From an uncultured Clostridia bacterium (GTDB lineage Bacteria; Bacillota; Clostridia; Oscillospirales; CAG-272), in the NCBI GenBank assembly GCA_904501985.1, contig CAJGCT010000002.1, forward strand, positions 1 to 64,000: DNA of 64,000 nt, in the 5' to 3' direction. This document shows positions 52,362-61,062 of the stretch, one piece after another; the first letter of the stretch is position 1; each line of letters starts with the position of its first letter. The position numbers and the translations under genes were made by a program. The notes beneath the pieces are model-generated. The model saw only the letters and a list, made by a program, of their open reading frames with translations, searched no databases and was not told where the DNA came from.

Positions 52362-53450
52362 ATGATAAAAAAGCTTACTTTAATCATGTCTGTGGTGTGT
52401 GCTATACCGATTATTTGTGCCTGCTCATTCAGCACCTCTCCATCACTGCCACAAGCTCCATATCTGACATTACCACAGGAAATGACAACAGCCGCCCCTG
52501 ATATATCTGCCACACCTGCGGAAAGCGAAACGGAACCGCCGCCTGAGCCTGTCACAATCACAATGTCATTCATCGGCGACTGTATGCTGGCAACAGACCG
52601 CGGCGGAGAATATGAGGGGTCTTTCAATCTGCTCGCCAAAGAGGTTGGCCCGTCATACTTCTTTGAAAACTTCACAGAGCTTTTCGAATCCGACGATTGG
52701 ACTGTTGCGAATCTTGAAAACGTATTCACGGACAATCCCGATGCAAAAACCAGAAACAAGGGGTACACTCCTGCATATTGGTATAAGTCTACCACCGCCA
52801 ACACCGCAATTCTGAATGAGGGAAGCATTGAAATTGTTTCCCTTGCCAACAATCACTCCGAGGATTACGGAAAAATCGGATATGACGATACCAGAGCCGC
52901 TCTTGAAGCCGCAGATGTCATGTGGGGGGACAACGAAAGCATCATCACCCTTGAAAAAGAGGGGTTCACTGTTGCTCTTTACTGCACCACATTTTATTAC
53001 ACCGGCTATGACCGCATAATCAGCGATAAAATGGCAAAGGTTGATGCAGATTACAAGATCGTGTATTTTCACGGTGGCACAGAACGTGTACACGAGCCGG
53101 ATGAATGGAAAGCCGCAGGCGCACGCCGCATGATAGACAACGGAATTGATCTTGTTATAGGCGGTCATCCTCATGTGCTTCAGCCAATTGAGATTTATAA
53201 AGGGAAAACCATAGTTCATTCACTTGGAAACTTCGTTTTCGGCGGCTCACGCAGTGAGGAAAACCGTACCATTGTCTACCGCATCACCCTTACTGCTACC
53301 GAGGGAGAAATTACCGATATTTCAGATGAGATCATTCCCTGCTACGTTTATACCGATCTCTATAAGCCGGGAATAATTACGGATGAAGCTCAAATAGCGG
53401 CACTCCACGCATTTTTGGCAGGCGAGACGGCTTCGCCCATGGGAGAATGA
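52362..53450 (+). CDS. CapA-family lipoprotein
   Basis: A 362-residue protein with a signal peptide and a lipobox-like end at IICACS, so probably membrane-anchored outside. A Thr/Pro-rich linker (~20-60) leads to the CapA/PgsA metallophosphoesterase-like domain: SFIGDCMLATDRGG, ANLENVFTD, LANNHSEDYG, FHGGTERVHEP and IGGHPHVLQPIE. Family members are linked to poly-gamma-glutamate but the activity is often unknown. No pgsB/pgsC genes are nearby. Its end overlaps the radical SAM gene region. Confidence 0.88.
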   Translation: MIKKLTLIMSVVCAIPIICACSFSTSPSLPQAPYLTLPQEMTTAAPDISATPAESETEPPPEPVTITMSFIGDCMLATDRGGEYEGSFNLLAKEVGPSYFFENFTELFESDDWTVANLENVFTDNPDAKTRNKGYTPAYWYKSTTANTAILNEGSIEIVSLANNHSEDYGKIGYDDTRAALEAADVMWGDNESIITLEKEGFTVALYCTTFYYTGYDRIISDKMAKVDADYKIVYFHGGTERVHEPDEWKAAGARRMIDNGIDLVIGGHPHVLQPIEIYKGKTIVHSLGNFVFGGSRSEENRTIVYRITLTATEGEITDISDEIIPCYVYTDLYKPGIITDEAQIAALHAFLAGETASPMGE

Positions 53451-53452
53451 CC

Positions 53453-54352
53453 ATGGACGGCTGCAAACTTTGCCCGCGTGAATGTAATGTTGACCGAAGC
53501 TGTACCAAAGGCTTTTGCGGTCAGTCAGATGCCATAAGAGTTGCCCGTGCCGCGCCCCATATGTGGGAAGAACCGTGTATATCCGGAAAAAACGGCTCCG
53601 GTACGGTATTCTTCTGCGGATGCACGCTAAAATGTGCATACTGTCAAAATTCCGCTATTTCGAGAGGAAATGCTGCCGATCACGGAATTGATATTGACCC
53701 ACACCGCCTTGCGGAGATTTTCATACGCCTCCAAGACACGGGAGTGCACAACATAAACCTTGTCACACCAACAATGTTCGCCCCCGGAATTGCCAAGTCA
53801 ATAGACATTGCAAAAACCATGGGGCTTACGCTTCCCATCGTCTACAATACCAGCGGATATGAAAATCCTACCGCACTTTGCAACATAGCGGACAAAATAA
53901 ATATATATCTTCCCGATTTTAAGTATATTTCTCCCGAACTTTCCGAAAAATACTCCGGTGCCGCCGATTATCCCATTCATGCCAAAGCATCTTTAAGAAT
54001 GATGGCAAAGCATATCGGAGAGGCAAAATTCGATTCCGACGGAATGATGACAAGAGGTGTAATAATACGCCATCTGCTTCTGCCGGGACAGCTTTCGGAA
54101 TCTAAAAAGGTGCTCGACTATCTGTTTTCCGAGTACGAAAACACCGTATACTACAGTCTCATGAGCCAATACACGCCAATGCCCACTCTTGACTCGGAAA
54201 AATATCCTGAACTTGACCGCCGCGTGACAACCTACGAATATAACAAACTCATAGAACACGCTGTAAATTTAGGTATCAAAAACGGCTTTGTGCAGGACGG
54301 CACTGCCGCAAAGGAAAGCTTTATTCCGTCATTTAACGGTGAGGGAATATAG
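53453..54352 (+). CDS. PflX-like radical SAM protein (COG1313 type)
   Basis: About 299 residues. It begins with a cysteine-rich part (CKLCPRECNVDR, GFCGQ) followed by the radical SAM motif CTLKCAYC near residue 60 and the rest of a partial TIM barrel. This plan matches the PflX group related to pyruvate formate-lyase activases, whose substrates are unknown. The start at 53453 has GGGAG at good spacing; an ATG 6 bases earlier overlaps the capA stop. Tight coupling to capA suggests a shared role. Confidence 0.88.
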   Translation: MDGCKLCPRECNVDRSCTKGFCGQSDAIRVARAAPHMWEEPCISGKNGSGTVFFCGCTLKCAYCQNSAISRGNAADHGIDIDPHRLAEIFIRLQDTGVHNINLVTPTMFAPGIAKSIDIAKTMGLTLPIVYNTSGYENPTALCNIADKINIYLPDFKYISPELSEKYSGAADYPIHAKASLRMMAKHIGEAKFDSDGMMTRGVIIRHLLLPGQLSESKKVLDYLFSEYENTVYYSLMSQYTPMPTLDSEKYPELDRRVTTYEYNKLIEHAVNLGIKNGFVQDGTAAKESFIPSFNGEGI

Positions 54353-54373
54353 CAAACGAAGTACAACGACGCA

Positions 54374-54406
54374 AAAAGACTGCTGCATTTGATGCAGCAG
54401 TCTTTT
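54374..54406. terminator. Bidirectional terminator
   Basis: AAAAGACTGCTGCAT pairs perfectly with ATGCAGCAGTCTTTT around TTG, between convergent genes. Confidence 0.93.
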
Positions 54407-54418
54407 GTTTTTGCTTGT

Positions 54419-56032
54419 TTACTTTGTCATTATTACGCCTTCGTCCCAAAGCTTGTACTGAGATACGGGCACATCGTATACCGATACCGCTATGTGGCAG
54501 TTTTCACGGGCTGTGAAGCCTGTCATGCCGGCATATCCGATAACATCGCCCTTGTTTACTGTATCTCCTACTTTTACAGCGGTGGAGTTAAGGTGGCAGT
54601 ACCAGCTCTTAAGTCCGAGACCGTGGTCGATTACTACCATATATCCGGGAAGATCAAGATAACCCACATATACGACCTTACCGTTGTTCATTGCCATAAT
54701 ATTCTCGTTAAGCTTTACGATATAATCGCATCCCGGATGACGGTATGTCTCGCCGGTGCCGGAAATAGTGCAGTAACGTCCGAAACCGATCTTAACATTA
54801 CCGCCTGCAGTTCCCTCATGGAAGGTGCCCTCCCAAAGAGGAGTAGACTCGGTAACAGCTATGATGGGAGCCATAGTATCGTTGAAATTCTTAATAGTAG
54901 TCTCGGTTCTTGTCTGATTTGCTACGGTAGCACTGATATCAAGGAAAGAATTTCCGAATTTCTTTTCTGTGATATCAAGGTTCATCTCCTGCGTTACCTC
55001 ACCGTAGGTGCAGGTGAATTTCACTTCGTTTCCTTCAAATTCCATAGGAACGGGAACAAGCGCGCGAGTATATCTGCCGTCCTCAAAGAAGGTGGGTGTG
55101 AATCCTATATCAGGCTCACTTGTAAATGTGATAGCTCTGGGATCATCTACGTTTTTCGCGGAAATAACTACAAACTCACCGGGCTCGATCTCGGTCTTTC
55201 CAAGGTAGAATACCGCAGGAAGCAGTATCTTTGCCTTAAACTTGTATACTGCCGAGCCGTAGCAGGCTTCGGTATCACTTTCGTACCACTTAGCCTCAAC
55301 AAGAACGTCAATAGTGCGTCCCTCAAGATCTGCGTTGGCTATATTATCGTAGCTGTCGCTGTATACAATATTATCGCCGTCTTTTATGGTAACGTTGCAG
55401 AAGTCGGGACGGTTGTCAAAGGAAAGTGCAAATGCGCCCTTCATCTGATAAACGATCTCTGTAGGCTCTTCAACAACAATATCGTCAAGGGCTACATAAT
55501 CTCCGCTGTAGGTCTGATATACCCAATCACCCTCGGTGGGATTTATGGTCCGCTCGGACACTGTCATCTGCGGGAAAGAGGTGGTATCATACAGTGCGCG
55601 TGCATATTTTGTGGAGAGAAACGCCTCGGCATCGGATTCGCTTATATGGTATGCCGTTCCGTTGGCATCAACAAAATATGCTTCCCCTGCGTTTTCGTTA
55701 AAGTAGTATTTATACACCTGGGTGCGGTCATAGCTGTAATACTTGAACTCAAAATAGTCAGCACCAAGGAGAGGATCGGGAAGCGACGGCTGTTCGATGG
55801 CGCGATCGTTTATCTTAACAAATCCGGCGATATCCACAGCCTGCGCGGGATTATCTGCCATAAGCGAATACACATTTCCGCCAACATCAGTTATTTCAAG
55901 CTTTGTTATGGTTTTTTCATCAACAGGCGCGAACTGTGCGCCGATATAGCTTCCAATGGCAATATAAGTAGGAATAAATATTGCCGCCACAATAGCCACA
56001 AGCGTGAGCATATTTTTAGTAGGCTTATTCAT
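54419..56032 (-). CDS. Membrane-anchored LytM/M23 protein with altered active site
   Basis: A 537-residue protein with one N-terminal membrane segment (LTLVAIVAAIFIPTYIAIG), a long extracytoplasmic beta-rich region and a C-terminal M23/LytM domain from ~430. The HxxxD zinc motif is present as HPGCD and the central His as YCHL. The final HxH motif reads CHIAVS, so the third zinc ligand is replaced by Ala. The domain may therefore be a non-catalytic scaffold, as in SpoIIQ and EnvC-type proteins. Confidence 0.85.
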   Translation of the reverse strand: MNKPTKNMLTLVAIVAAIFIPTYIAIGSYIGAQFAPVDEKTITKLEITDVGGNVYSLMADNPAQAVDIAGFVKINDRAIEQPSLPDPLLGADYFEFKYYSYDRTQVYKYYFNENAGEAYFVDANGTAYHISESDAEAFLSTKYARALYDTTSFPQMTVSERTINPTEGDWVYQTYSGDYVALDDIVVEEPTEIVYQMKGAFALSFDNRPDFCNVTIKDGDNIVYSDSYDNIANADLEGRTIDVLVEAKWYESDTEACYGSAVYKFKAKILLPAVFYLGKTEIEPGEFVVISAKNVDDPRAITFTSEPDIGFTPTFFEDGRYTRALVPVPMEFEGNEVKFTCTYGEVTQEMNLDITEKKFGNSFLDISATVANQTRTETTIKNFNDTMAPIIAVTESTPLWEGTFHEGTAGGNVKIGFGRYCTISGTGETYRHPGCDYIVKLNENIMAMNNGKVVYVGYLDLPGYMVVIDHGLGLKSWYCHLNSTAVKVGDTVNKGDVIGYAGMTGFTARENCHIAVSVYDVPVSQYKLWDEGVIMTK

Positions 56033-56132
56033 TTATCTGTCCCCTTTTTAGGTATAGTTATACTTATAATGATATTATACAATATTTTTTTCCCAAGGTC
56101 AAGCATATTCTGAAATTTTATTTAAAATATTC

Positions 56133-56176
56133 AAGAAGCGTGAGCACAGTCCCATAAGGACACGCCCACGCTTCTT
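56133..56176 (-). terminator. Terminator of dapL
   Basis: AAGAAGCGTG (56133-56142) pairs with CACGCTTCTT (56167-56176), with an inner GTCC/GGAC stem. T-run on the minus strand is weak. Confidence 0.6.
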
Positions 56177-56195
56177 ATTTATGTTACGTTAAATA

Positions 56196-57380
56196 TCAAT
56201 TAAACAGCTTTTTGATACGTTCAGCCGCTTCTCTTGTGCGCTCACGGTCGCCAAACGCGGTCAAGCGGAAGAATCCCTCTCCCATAGCACCAAATCCGGC
56301 ACCGGGTGTACCCACTACATTTGCTTTTGTAAGAAGCAGGTCGAAAAATTCCCATGATCCCATGCCATTCGGGCATTTAAGCCAGATATAGGGAGAATTT
56401 ACGCCGCCGGTATACCAAATTCCAAGCTCATCAAGAGCCGCGGTGATGATTTTTGCATTTTCTCTGTAGTAGGAGAGATTTTCTGCGATCTGCGCGCGTC
56501 CCTCAGGCGTAAACACAGCCGCCGCCGCAAGCTGTACAGGGTAGGAAACGCCGTTAAACTTGGTGGTCTGGCGACGAAGCCACATTTTGTTAAGGCTCAT
56601 ACCGTCAGCCTCAAGCTCCATAGGAACAACAGTCCATCCGCAGCGTGTACCCGTAAATCCTGCGGTCTTGGAGAAGGAGCAGAATTCAATAGCACAGTTT
56701 CTTGCACCCTCAATTTCATAAATTGAGCGAACAAGCTCCTTTGAAATTACAAATGACTCATAAGCCGCATCAAAGAGGATTATTGCGCCCTTTTTGGTGG
56801 CATAATCTACCCATTCTTTAAGCTGTGCATGATTGTACGCCGCACCTGTGGGATTGTTGGGGGAGCAGAGGTAAATTATATCTGCATCAACGGAATCATC
56901 GGGCATGGGAAGAAAATTATTTTCCGCAGTACCGTTCATGTACACAATATTTCTTCCGTCCATGATATTGGTATCAACATACACGGGATACACAGGATCG
57001 GGCACAAGCACAGTGTTGTCCTTTGCGAAAATGTCAAGTATGTTTCCAAGATCGCTCTTTGCGCCGTCGGAGATGAATATCTCGTCTGCATCAAGCACAA
57101 CGCCGTCCTCGGCTTTATAATAATCCTTGATGGCATCCTTTAAAAAGCCGTAGCCCTGCTCCGGACCGTAGCCTTTGAAGGATTCTTTCGTGCCCATCTC
57201 ATCTGCGGCTTTATGAAAGGCATCAACCACGGCTGTGCAGAGCGGAAGCGTAACATCACCGATTCCAAGGCGTATGATATCGGCATCGGGATTCTTCTCC
57301 TTGTATGCCGCGGTCTTTTTTGCAATATCTGAGAAGAGATAGCTTGCTTTAAGGTTTTTATAATTGGAATTGATCTTCAT
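56196..57380 (-). CDS. dapL: LL-diaminopimelate aminotransferase
   Basis: A 394-residue PLP enzyme making LL-diaminopimelate directly from tetrahydrodipicolinate, a lysine and cell-wall pathway found in Clostridia, plants and others. Motifs: [37 protein letters not shown] and the PLP lysine in [15 protein letters not shown]. The start at 57380 is set by GGGAGA upstream and the family N-terminus. It fits the meso-diaminopimelate type of MurE here. Confidence 0.95.
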   Translation of the reverse strand: MKINSNYKNLKASYLFSDIAKKTAAYKEKNPDADIIRLGIGDVTLPLCTAVVDAFHKAADEMGTKESFKGYGPEQGYGFLKDAIKDYYKAEDGVVLDADEIFISDGAKSDLGNILDIFAKDNTVLVPDPVYPVYVDTNIMDGRNIVYMNGTAENNFLPMPDDSVDADIIYLCSPNNPTGAAYNHAQLKEWVDYATKKGAIILFDAAYESFVISKELVRSIYEIEGARNCAIEFCSFSKTAGFTGTRCGWTVVPMELEADGMSLNKMWLRRQTTKFNGVSYPVQLAAAAVFTPEGRAQIAENLSYYRENAKIITAALDELGIWYTGGVNSPYIWLKCPNGMGSWEFFDLLLTKANVVGTPGAGFGAMGEGFFRLTAFGDRERTREAAERIKKLFN

Positions 57381-57493
57381 AAATATGTCTCCCTTTGGAA
57401 AATTTCGTGATTTCTTATATTGTAGCATACTAAAGCAGAAAATTCAATGTATATTTTATTAACAAGCGGAATTTTTTATGAGAAAATAACAGT

Positions 57494-57642
57494 AACCCTA
57501 TGCGAAACCGCTTCGCGGTGTCGCAGCCAAGAATGCTCCGCATTCTTGCGGTGCATCTCCTCAACCTGTCCCTTCCTTGAAACAACAAAAACGAGGGACA
57601 AGCCCTCGTTTTTGTCGTTTGGAGCAAGCGACGGGAATCGTG
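57494..57642. repeat. 149-bp tandem repeat, copy 1 (with tRNA-Gly 3' fragment)
   Basis: Nearly identical to the next 147 bases; I count two C/T differences. It contains two triloop hairpins (ACCGC-TTC-GCGGT and AAGAATGC-TCC-GCATTCTT), a terminator palindrome at 57585-57615 and, at 57620-57640, the last 21 bases of the tRNA-Gly gene including CCA. The 388-base gap 57381-57768 holds only these repeats plus an AT-rich leader upstream of dapL. Confidence 0.9.
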
Positions 57643-57789
57643 AACCCTATGCGAAACCGCTTCGCGGTGTCGCAGCCAAGAATGCTCCGCATTCTTGCGG
57701 TGCATCTTCTCAACCTGTCCCTTTCTTGAAACAACAAAAACGAGGGACAAGCCCTCGTTTTTGTCGTTTGGAGCAAGCGACGGGAATCG
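57643..57789. repeat. 149-bp tandem repeat, copy 2 (joined to intact tRNA-Gly)
   Basis: Same content as copy 1, but its end continues into the complete tRNA-Gly gene. The two copies share the AACCC junction word, which also occurs in the tRNA T-arm, so the duplication may have formed there. Confidence 0.9.
57734..57764 (-). terminator. Terminator of tRNA-Gly
   Basis: ACAAAAACGAGGG pairs with CCCTCGTTTTTGT around a 5-base loop, five bases beyond the tRNA 3' end. An identical copy lies 149 bases further left. Confidence 0.85.
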
Positions 57790-57842
57790 AACCCGCACAG
57801 TCAGCTTGGGAAGCTGAAGTTCTGCCACTAAACTACGCCTGC
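57769..57842 (-). tRNA. tRNA-Gly (anticodon CCC)
   Basis: A 74-base gene with encoded CCA. The acceptor stem GCAGGCG pairs with CGCTTGC (one G-U pair). The anticodon loop is TTCCCAA, giving anticodon CCC for GGG codons. The T-arm contains GGTTCGATTCC. Confidence 0.95.
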
Positions 57843-58080
57843 TTATTACAATAAATATTATATACCAACCTTGGCGGTTTGTCAAGCGAATACGGTTATT
57901 TTTTGATGTTATGGCATATTGCCGCAAGTTTACGCATATCCGTACTTTCACGCCCTCTGAAGCTCTGTAATAAAATGTCATGGGAGACAATTATAATTAT
58001 TATTTGCTGCTATGTTTAAAACTCCCACTCCGGGTAAAAAATAAAGATGTAAAATAAAAAAGCATGGAGAGTGAATTTGC

Positions 58081-58434
58081 ATGACTGTCAAACGCGGAGA
58101 TATTTATTATGCCGACCTCAGTCCTGTAGTAGGCTCGGAGCAAGGCGGACTGCGCCCGGTTCTAATCGTTCAGAATGATGTCGGCAACAAATACAGTCCT
58201 ACGGTCATCGCCGCAGCTATAACGTCTCAAATAGGAAAAAATCGTATGCCAACTCATATTGAGGTTCTTGCCGACCGATTCGGTCTTGCCAAGGATTCGG
58301 TAATTCTGCTTGAGCAGATACGCACCATTGACAAACAGCGTCTTAAAGAAAAAATGGGACACCTTGACGATAACATTATGAAGAAGGTCAATGATGCAAT
58401 CGGTGTCAGTTTTGGGCTTGAAACAATAATGTAA
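58081..58434 (+). CDS. MazF/PemK-family endoribonuclease toxin
   Basis: A 117-residue toxin that cleaves mRNA at specific short sites. It begins [21 protein letters not shown] and contains [19 protein letters not shown] and the conserved [13 protein letters not shown]. It closely follows the NdoA/MazF pattern of Firmicutes. No antitoxin gene is seen upstream: 57843-58080 holds no supported gene. The antitoxin may be elsewhere. A strong terminator follows. Confidence 0.93.
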   Translation: MTVKRGDIYYADLSPVVGSEQGGLRPVLIVQNDVGNKYSPTVIAAAITSQIGKNRMPTHIEVLADRFGLAKDSVILLEQIRTIDKQRLKEKMGHLDDNIMKKVNDAIGVSFGLETIM

Positions 58435-58526
58435 CGGCTACATACCCGATCATTCGCATACGGGTATAGATCGTTTTTTCTTAAGATATCGCACTATACA
58501 AAATACGTTACAGCTATGGTTTTATA

Positions 58527-58557
58527 CAGCCGAGGCTCGCATAATGAGCCTCGGCTG
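58527..58557 (+). terminator. Terminator after mazF
   Basis: CAGCCGAGGCTC pairs perfectly with GAGCCTCGGCTG around a 7-base loop, followed by a short T-rich run. Confidence 0.8.
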
Positions 58558-58650
58558 ATTGTTTTGTGAACATTTGGCGAAGTATATTGCAATGTTCATA
58601 TTTTCCGTGCTATAATGTAGGTGTAAAAGCTTATACGGAGGAGTTTACCC

Positions 58651-59325
58651 ATGTATAAAATACTTACCGTTGACGATGAAGAAATGATAAGAAAGCTTAT
58701 ACGCAAATACGCCGAATTTGAGGGACATGAGGTGACCGAAGCGGCAGATGGGATGCAGGCAGTCACACTCTGCCGTGAGCATGACTTTGATATCATCATC
58801 ATGGATATTATGATGCCTGAGCTCGACGGCTTTTCCGCCTGCCGTGAGATACGCCGTACAAAAAATACTCCTATTATAATGTTATCCGCAAGAGGCGAGG
58901 AATATGACAAAATAAACGGCTTTGGTCTTGGCATTGACGACTATGTTGTAAAACCATTCTCTCCAAGAGAGCTTATGCTTCGGGTCGAAGCGGTGCTTAA
59001 GCGCTCCGGCGCGGCATCGGTACAGAAAAATGAGGTAGTTGAAATCGACGGACTGAAAGCTGACATCACTGCACGGATCGTCTATGTTGATGGTGAGCGA
59101 GTAGATATGTCTCCAAAGGAGTATGATCTGTTCTTTTATATGCTGAAAAACCGGAATATCGCCCTCACCAGAGAAAAGCTTATAACCGAGGTCTGGGGAT
59201 ACGATTTTTACGGAGACGACCGCACGCTTGACACGCACATCAAGCTTCTTCGCAAAAGTCTTGGCAACTACGCCGGACTTATTGTAACACTTCGGGGGGT
59301 AGGTTACCGTTTTGAATCAAAATAG
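58651..59325 (+). CDS. OmpR-family response regulator
   Basis: A 224-residue regulator. The receiver domain has phospho-acceptor Asp52 in IIIMDIMMPELDG and Lys in VVKPFSPREL. The C-terminal winged helix is of OmpR/PhoB type (SPKEYDLFFYML, YDFYGDDRTLDTHIKLLRKS). GGAGG precedes the start. It overlaps the kinase gene by 14 bases, so the pair forms one signalling unit. The signal and target genes are not evident. Confidence 0.95.
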   Translation: MYKILTVDDEEMIRKLIRKYAEFEGHEVTEAADGMQAVTLCREHDFDIIIMDIMMPELDGFSACREIRRTKNTPIIMLSARGEEYDKINGFGLGIDDYVVKPFSPRELMLRVEAVLKRSGAASVQKNEVVEIDGLKADITARIVYVDGERVDMSPKEYDLFFYMLKNRNIALTREKLITEVWGYDFYGDDRTLDTHIKLLRKSLGNYAGLIVTLRGVGYRFESK

Positions 59326-60805
59326 AAAAACACCGGCACGTGAAATCAGCGTAAAATGGAAATTTTTCGGCTGTATGATGCTGTTTTTGCTTCTTTTGTT
59401 AGGGCTTCTGTGGCTGTTTCAGGTAGCTTTTTTCGGGAAGATATATAAAGCGGTCAGAATAGCCGAGATCAAATCCTCTGCGACAGACCTCTGTGATCAA
59501 ATTGACGCTTCAACAGTTGAGCTTCAAACACTTGCGATTCGCACGGCAAAAGAAAAACAGGTATGTGTGCTGATTTTCGATGAATTTGGAAATATTATAT
59601 CCTCAGAGGATGCATTGTCAGACTGCAGCATCCACACCATGTCTGCCAGAAACATTTACACTCTGTACACTACGGCAAAACGAGACGGCGGGCAAAAGCT
59701 TTCAAAATTTCAGCTTGACGCTTTCAGAAATCTGAAACCGGAGAGCCTTCTGACACCGCAAGCCCCGGTAAAAGATCAAAACGACGATAATTCCGCAGAA
59801 AGCATTATTTATACTAAAATTGTACATTCGGACAATCGCGGACAGGATATAGTTGTGATGCTTAATACAACGATTTCGCCCGTGGCATCCACTGTCCGCA
59901 CACTTCAAAGCGAGCTTATAATTATAAGCGTAATAATGACACTGCTTGCGGCATTTCTCTCATTTCTGCTGGCACGCCGCATATCAAGGCCAATCGAAAA
60001 AATAAGTAAAAGTGCAGGTGAGCTTGCACTGGGTGTGTATGATGCCGACTTTACCGCCGGCGGATACCGTGAGATAGCCGAGCTGTCACAAACGCTGTCA
60101 TATGCCGCCTCAGAGCTGTCAAAGGTGGAAAAACTTCAGCGTGAGCTTATTGCAAACATCTCCCATGACCTGCGCACACCGCTTACCATGATTACAGGCT
60201 ATGCTGAAATGATGCGTGATATTCCGGGTGAGAACACCGCAGAAAATGTTCAGGTCATAATTGACGAAGCAAACCGATTAAGTTCACTTGTCAACGACGT
60301 TCTTGATATTTCGAGGCTTCAGTCCGGAACGCAGGAGCTTGACATTGGTGAGTTTAATATTACCGAAACGGTACGCGAAGTAATAGGGCGTTTTTCAAAG
60401 TTCTCCGAGCAAAACGGCGTTTCCATCGAATTTTCAAGCGACTGCGAAATAATCGTTCGCGCAGACCGCACACGCATACTTCAGGTGATCTATAATTTCA
60501 TCGGAAATGCTGTGACACATTGCGGCGATGATAAAACCGTACTTGTAAAGCAGACACTTATCCGATACGATAACGGCAGCACCAAGGCGCGCATTGACGT
60601 GACCGACCACGGCGAGGGTATCCCCGAAGAACTGCTTCCCTGCATTTGGGAGCGTTACTACAAGTTAGACAAGCTCCATAGGCGCGCCGCATCCGGCTCA
60701 GGCTTGGGGCTTTCAATAGCCAAGCAGATACTTGATCTTCACAATGCCCGATACGGTGTAGAAAGCCGTGTAGGTGAAGGATCTACATTTTGGTTTGAGC
60801 TGTAA
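59312..60805 (+). CDS. HAMP-domain sensor histidine kinase
   Basis: A 497-residue kinase. Two membrane segments (about residues 17-40 and 195-215) enclose an extracytoplasmic sensor of about 155 residues. HAMP follows (RRISRPIEKISKSAGELALG), then the phosphorylated His285 in ANISHDLRTPLTM and a HATPase domain with N, G1 and G2 boxes (IYNFIGNAV, DHGEGIPEE, GSGLGLSIAKQI). The start appears to be TTG 59312, with AGG 8 bases upstream. A perfect 15-bp terminator follows. Confidence 0.94.
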   Translation: MNQNRKTPAREISVKWKFFGCMMLFLLLLLGLLWLFQVAFFGKIYKAVRIAEIKSSATDLCDQIDASTVELQTLAIRTAKEKQVCVLIFDEFGNIISSEDALSDCSIHTMSARNIYTLYTTAKRDGGQKLSKFQLDAFRNLKPESLLTPQAPVKDQNDDNSAESIIYTKIVHSDNRGQDIVVMLNTTISPVASTVRTLQSELIIISVIMTLLAAFLSFLLARRISRPIEKISKSAGELALGVYDADFTAGGYREIAELSQTLSYAASELSKVEKLQRELIANISHDLRTPLTMITGYAEMMRDIPGENTAENVQVIIDEANRLSSLVNDVLDISRLQSGTQELDIGEFNITETVREVIGRFSKFSEQNGVSIEFSSDCEIIVRADRTRILQVIYNFIGNAVTHCGDDKTVLVKQTLIRYDNGSTKARIDVTDHGEGIPEELLPCIWERYYKLDKLHRRAASGSGLGLSIAKQILDLHNARYGVESRVGEGSTFWFEL

Positions 60806-60808
60806 CAA

Positions 60809-60844
60809 AGATGCTCCCGAAAGACAGTGCTTTCGGGAGCATCT
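60809..60844 (+). terminator. Terminator of the two-component operon
   Basis: AGATGCTCCCGAAAG pairs perfectly with CTTTCGGGAGCATCT around a 6-base loop, with a T-rich tail. Confidence 0.92.
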
Positions 60845-60944
60845 GATTTTATTTGCTGCTGTTTCCCCAAATGGAATCAAGGGCGCGTAATTCATCAAAA
60901 TTACATTATTACTAAATAGAATATAGTTATCCTTAATTTAAATC

Positions 60945-60973
60945 TTGAAATTTATAATCGGCTGTGATATAAT
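60945..60973 (+). promoter_or_regulatory. Promoter of the rnf operon
   Basis: TTGAAA at 60945-60950, 17-base spacer, TATAAT at 60968-60973. The leader before rnfC is about 80 bases and contains CAGAGC-GGC-GCTCTG, a small hairpin. Confidence 0.75.
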
Positions 60974-61062
60974 ATAGAAGTCGAATTATGTTTATCTTCA
61001 GAGCGGCGCTCTGTATATTGTGTCTGTCGACATATTTCATCAATAGAGAAAGGTATATGAGT

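Noticed and set aside
54389..56113. Rightward open frame of 574 codons
   Set aside because: It covers the LytM gene on the other strand; Cys- and Tyr-rich composition marks it as a shadow.
57381..57493. Lysine riboswitch or T-box before dapL
   Set aside because: The leader is short and AT-rich and shows no T-box or riboswitch-like structure that I can recognise.
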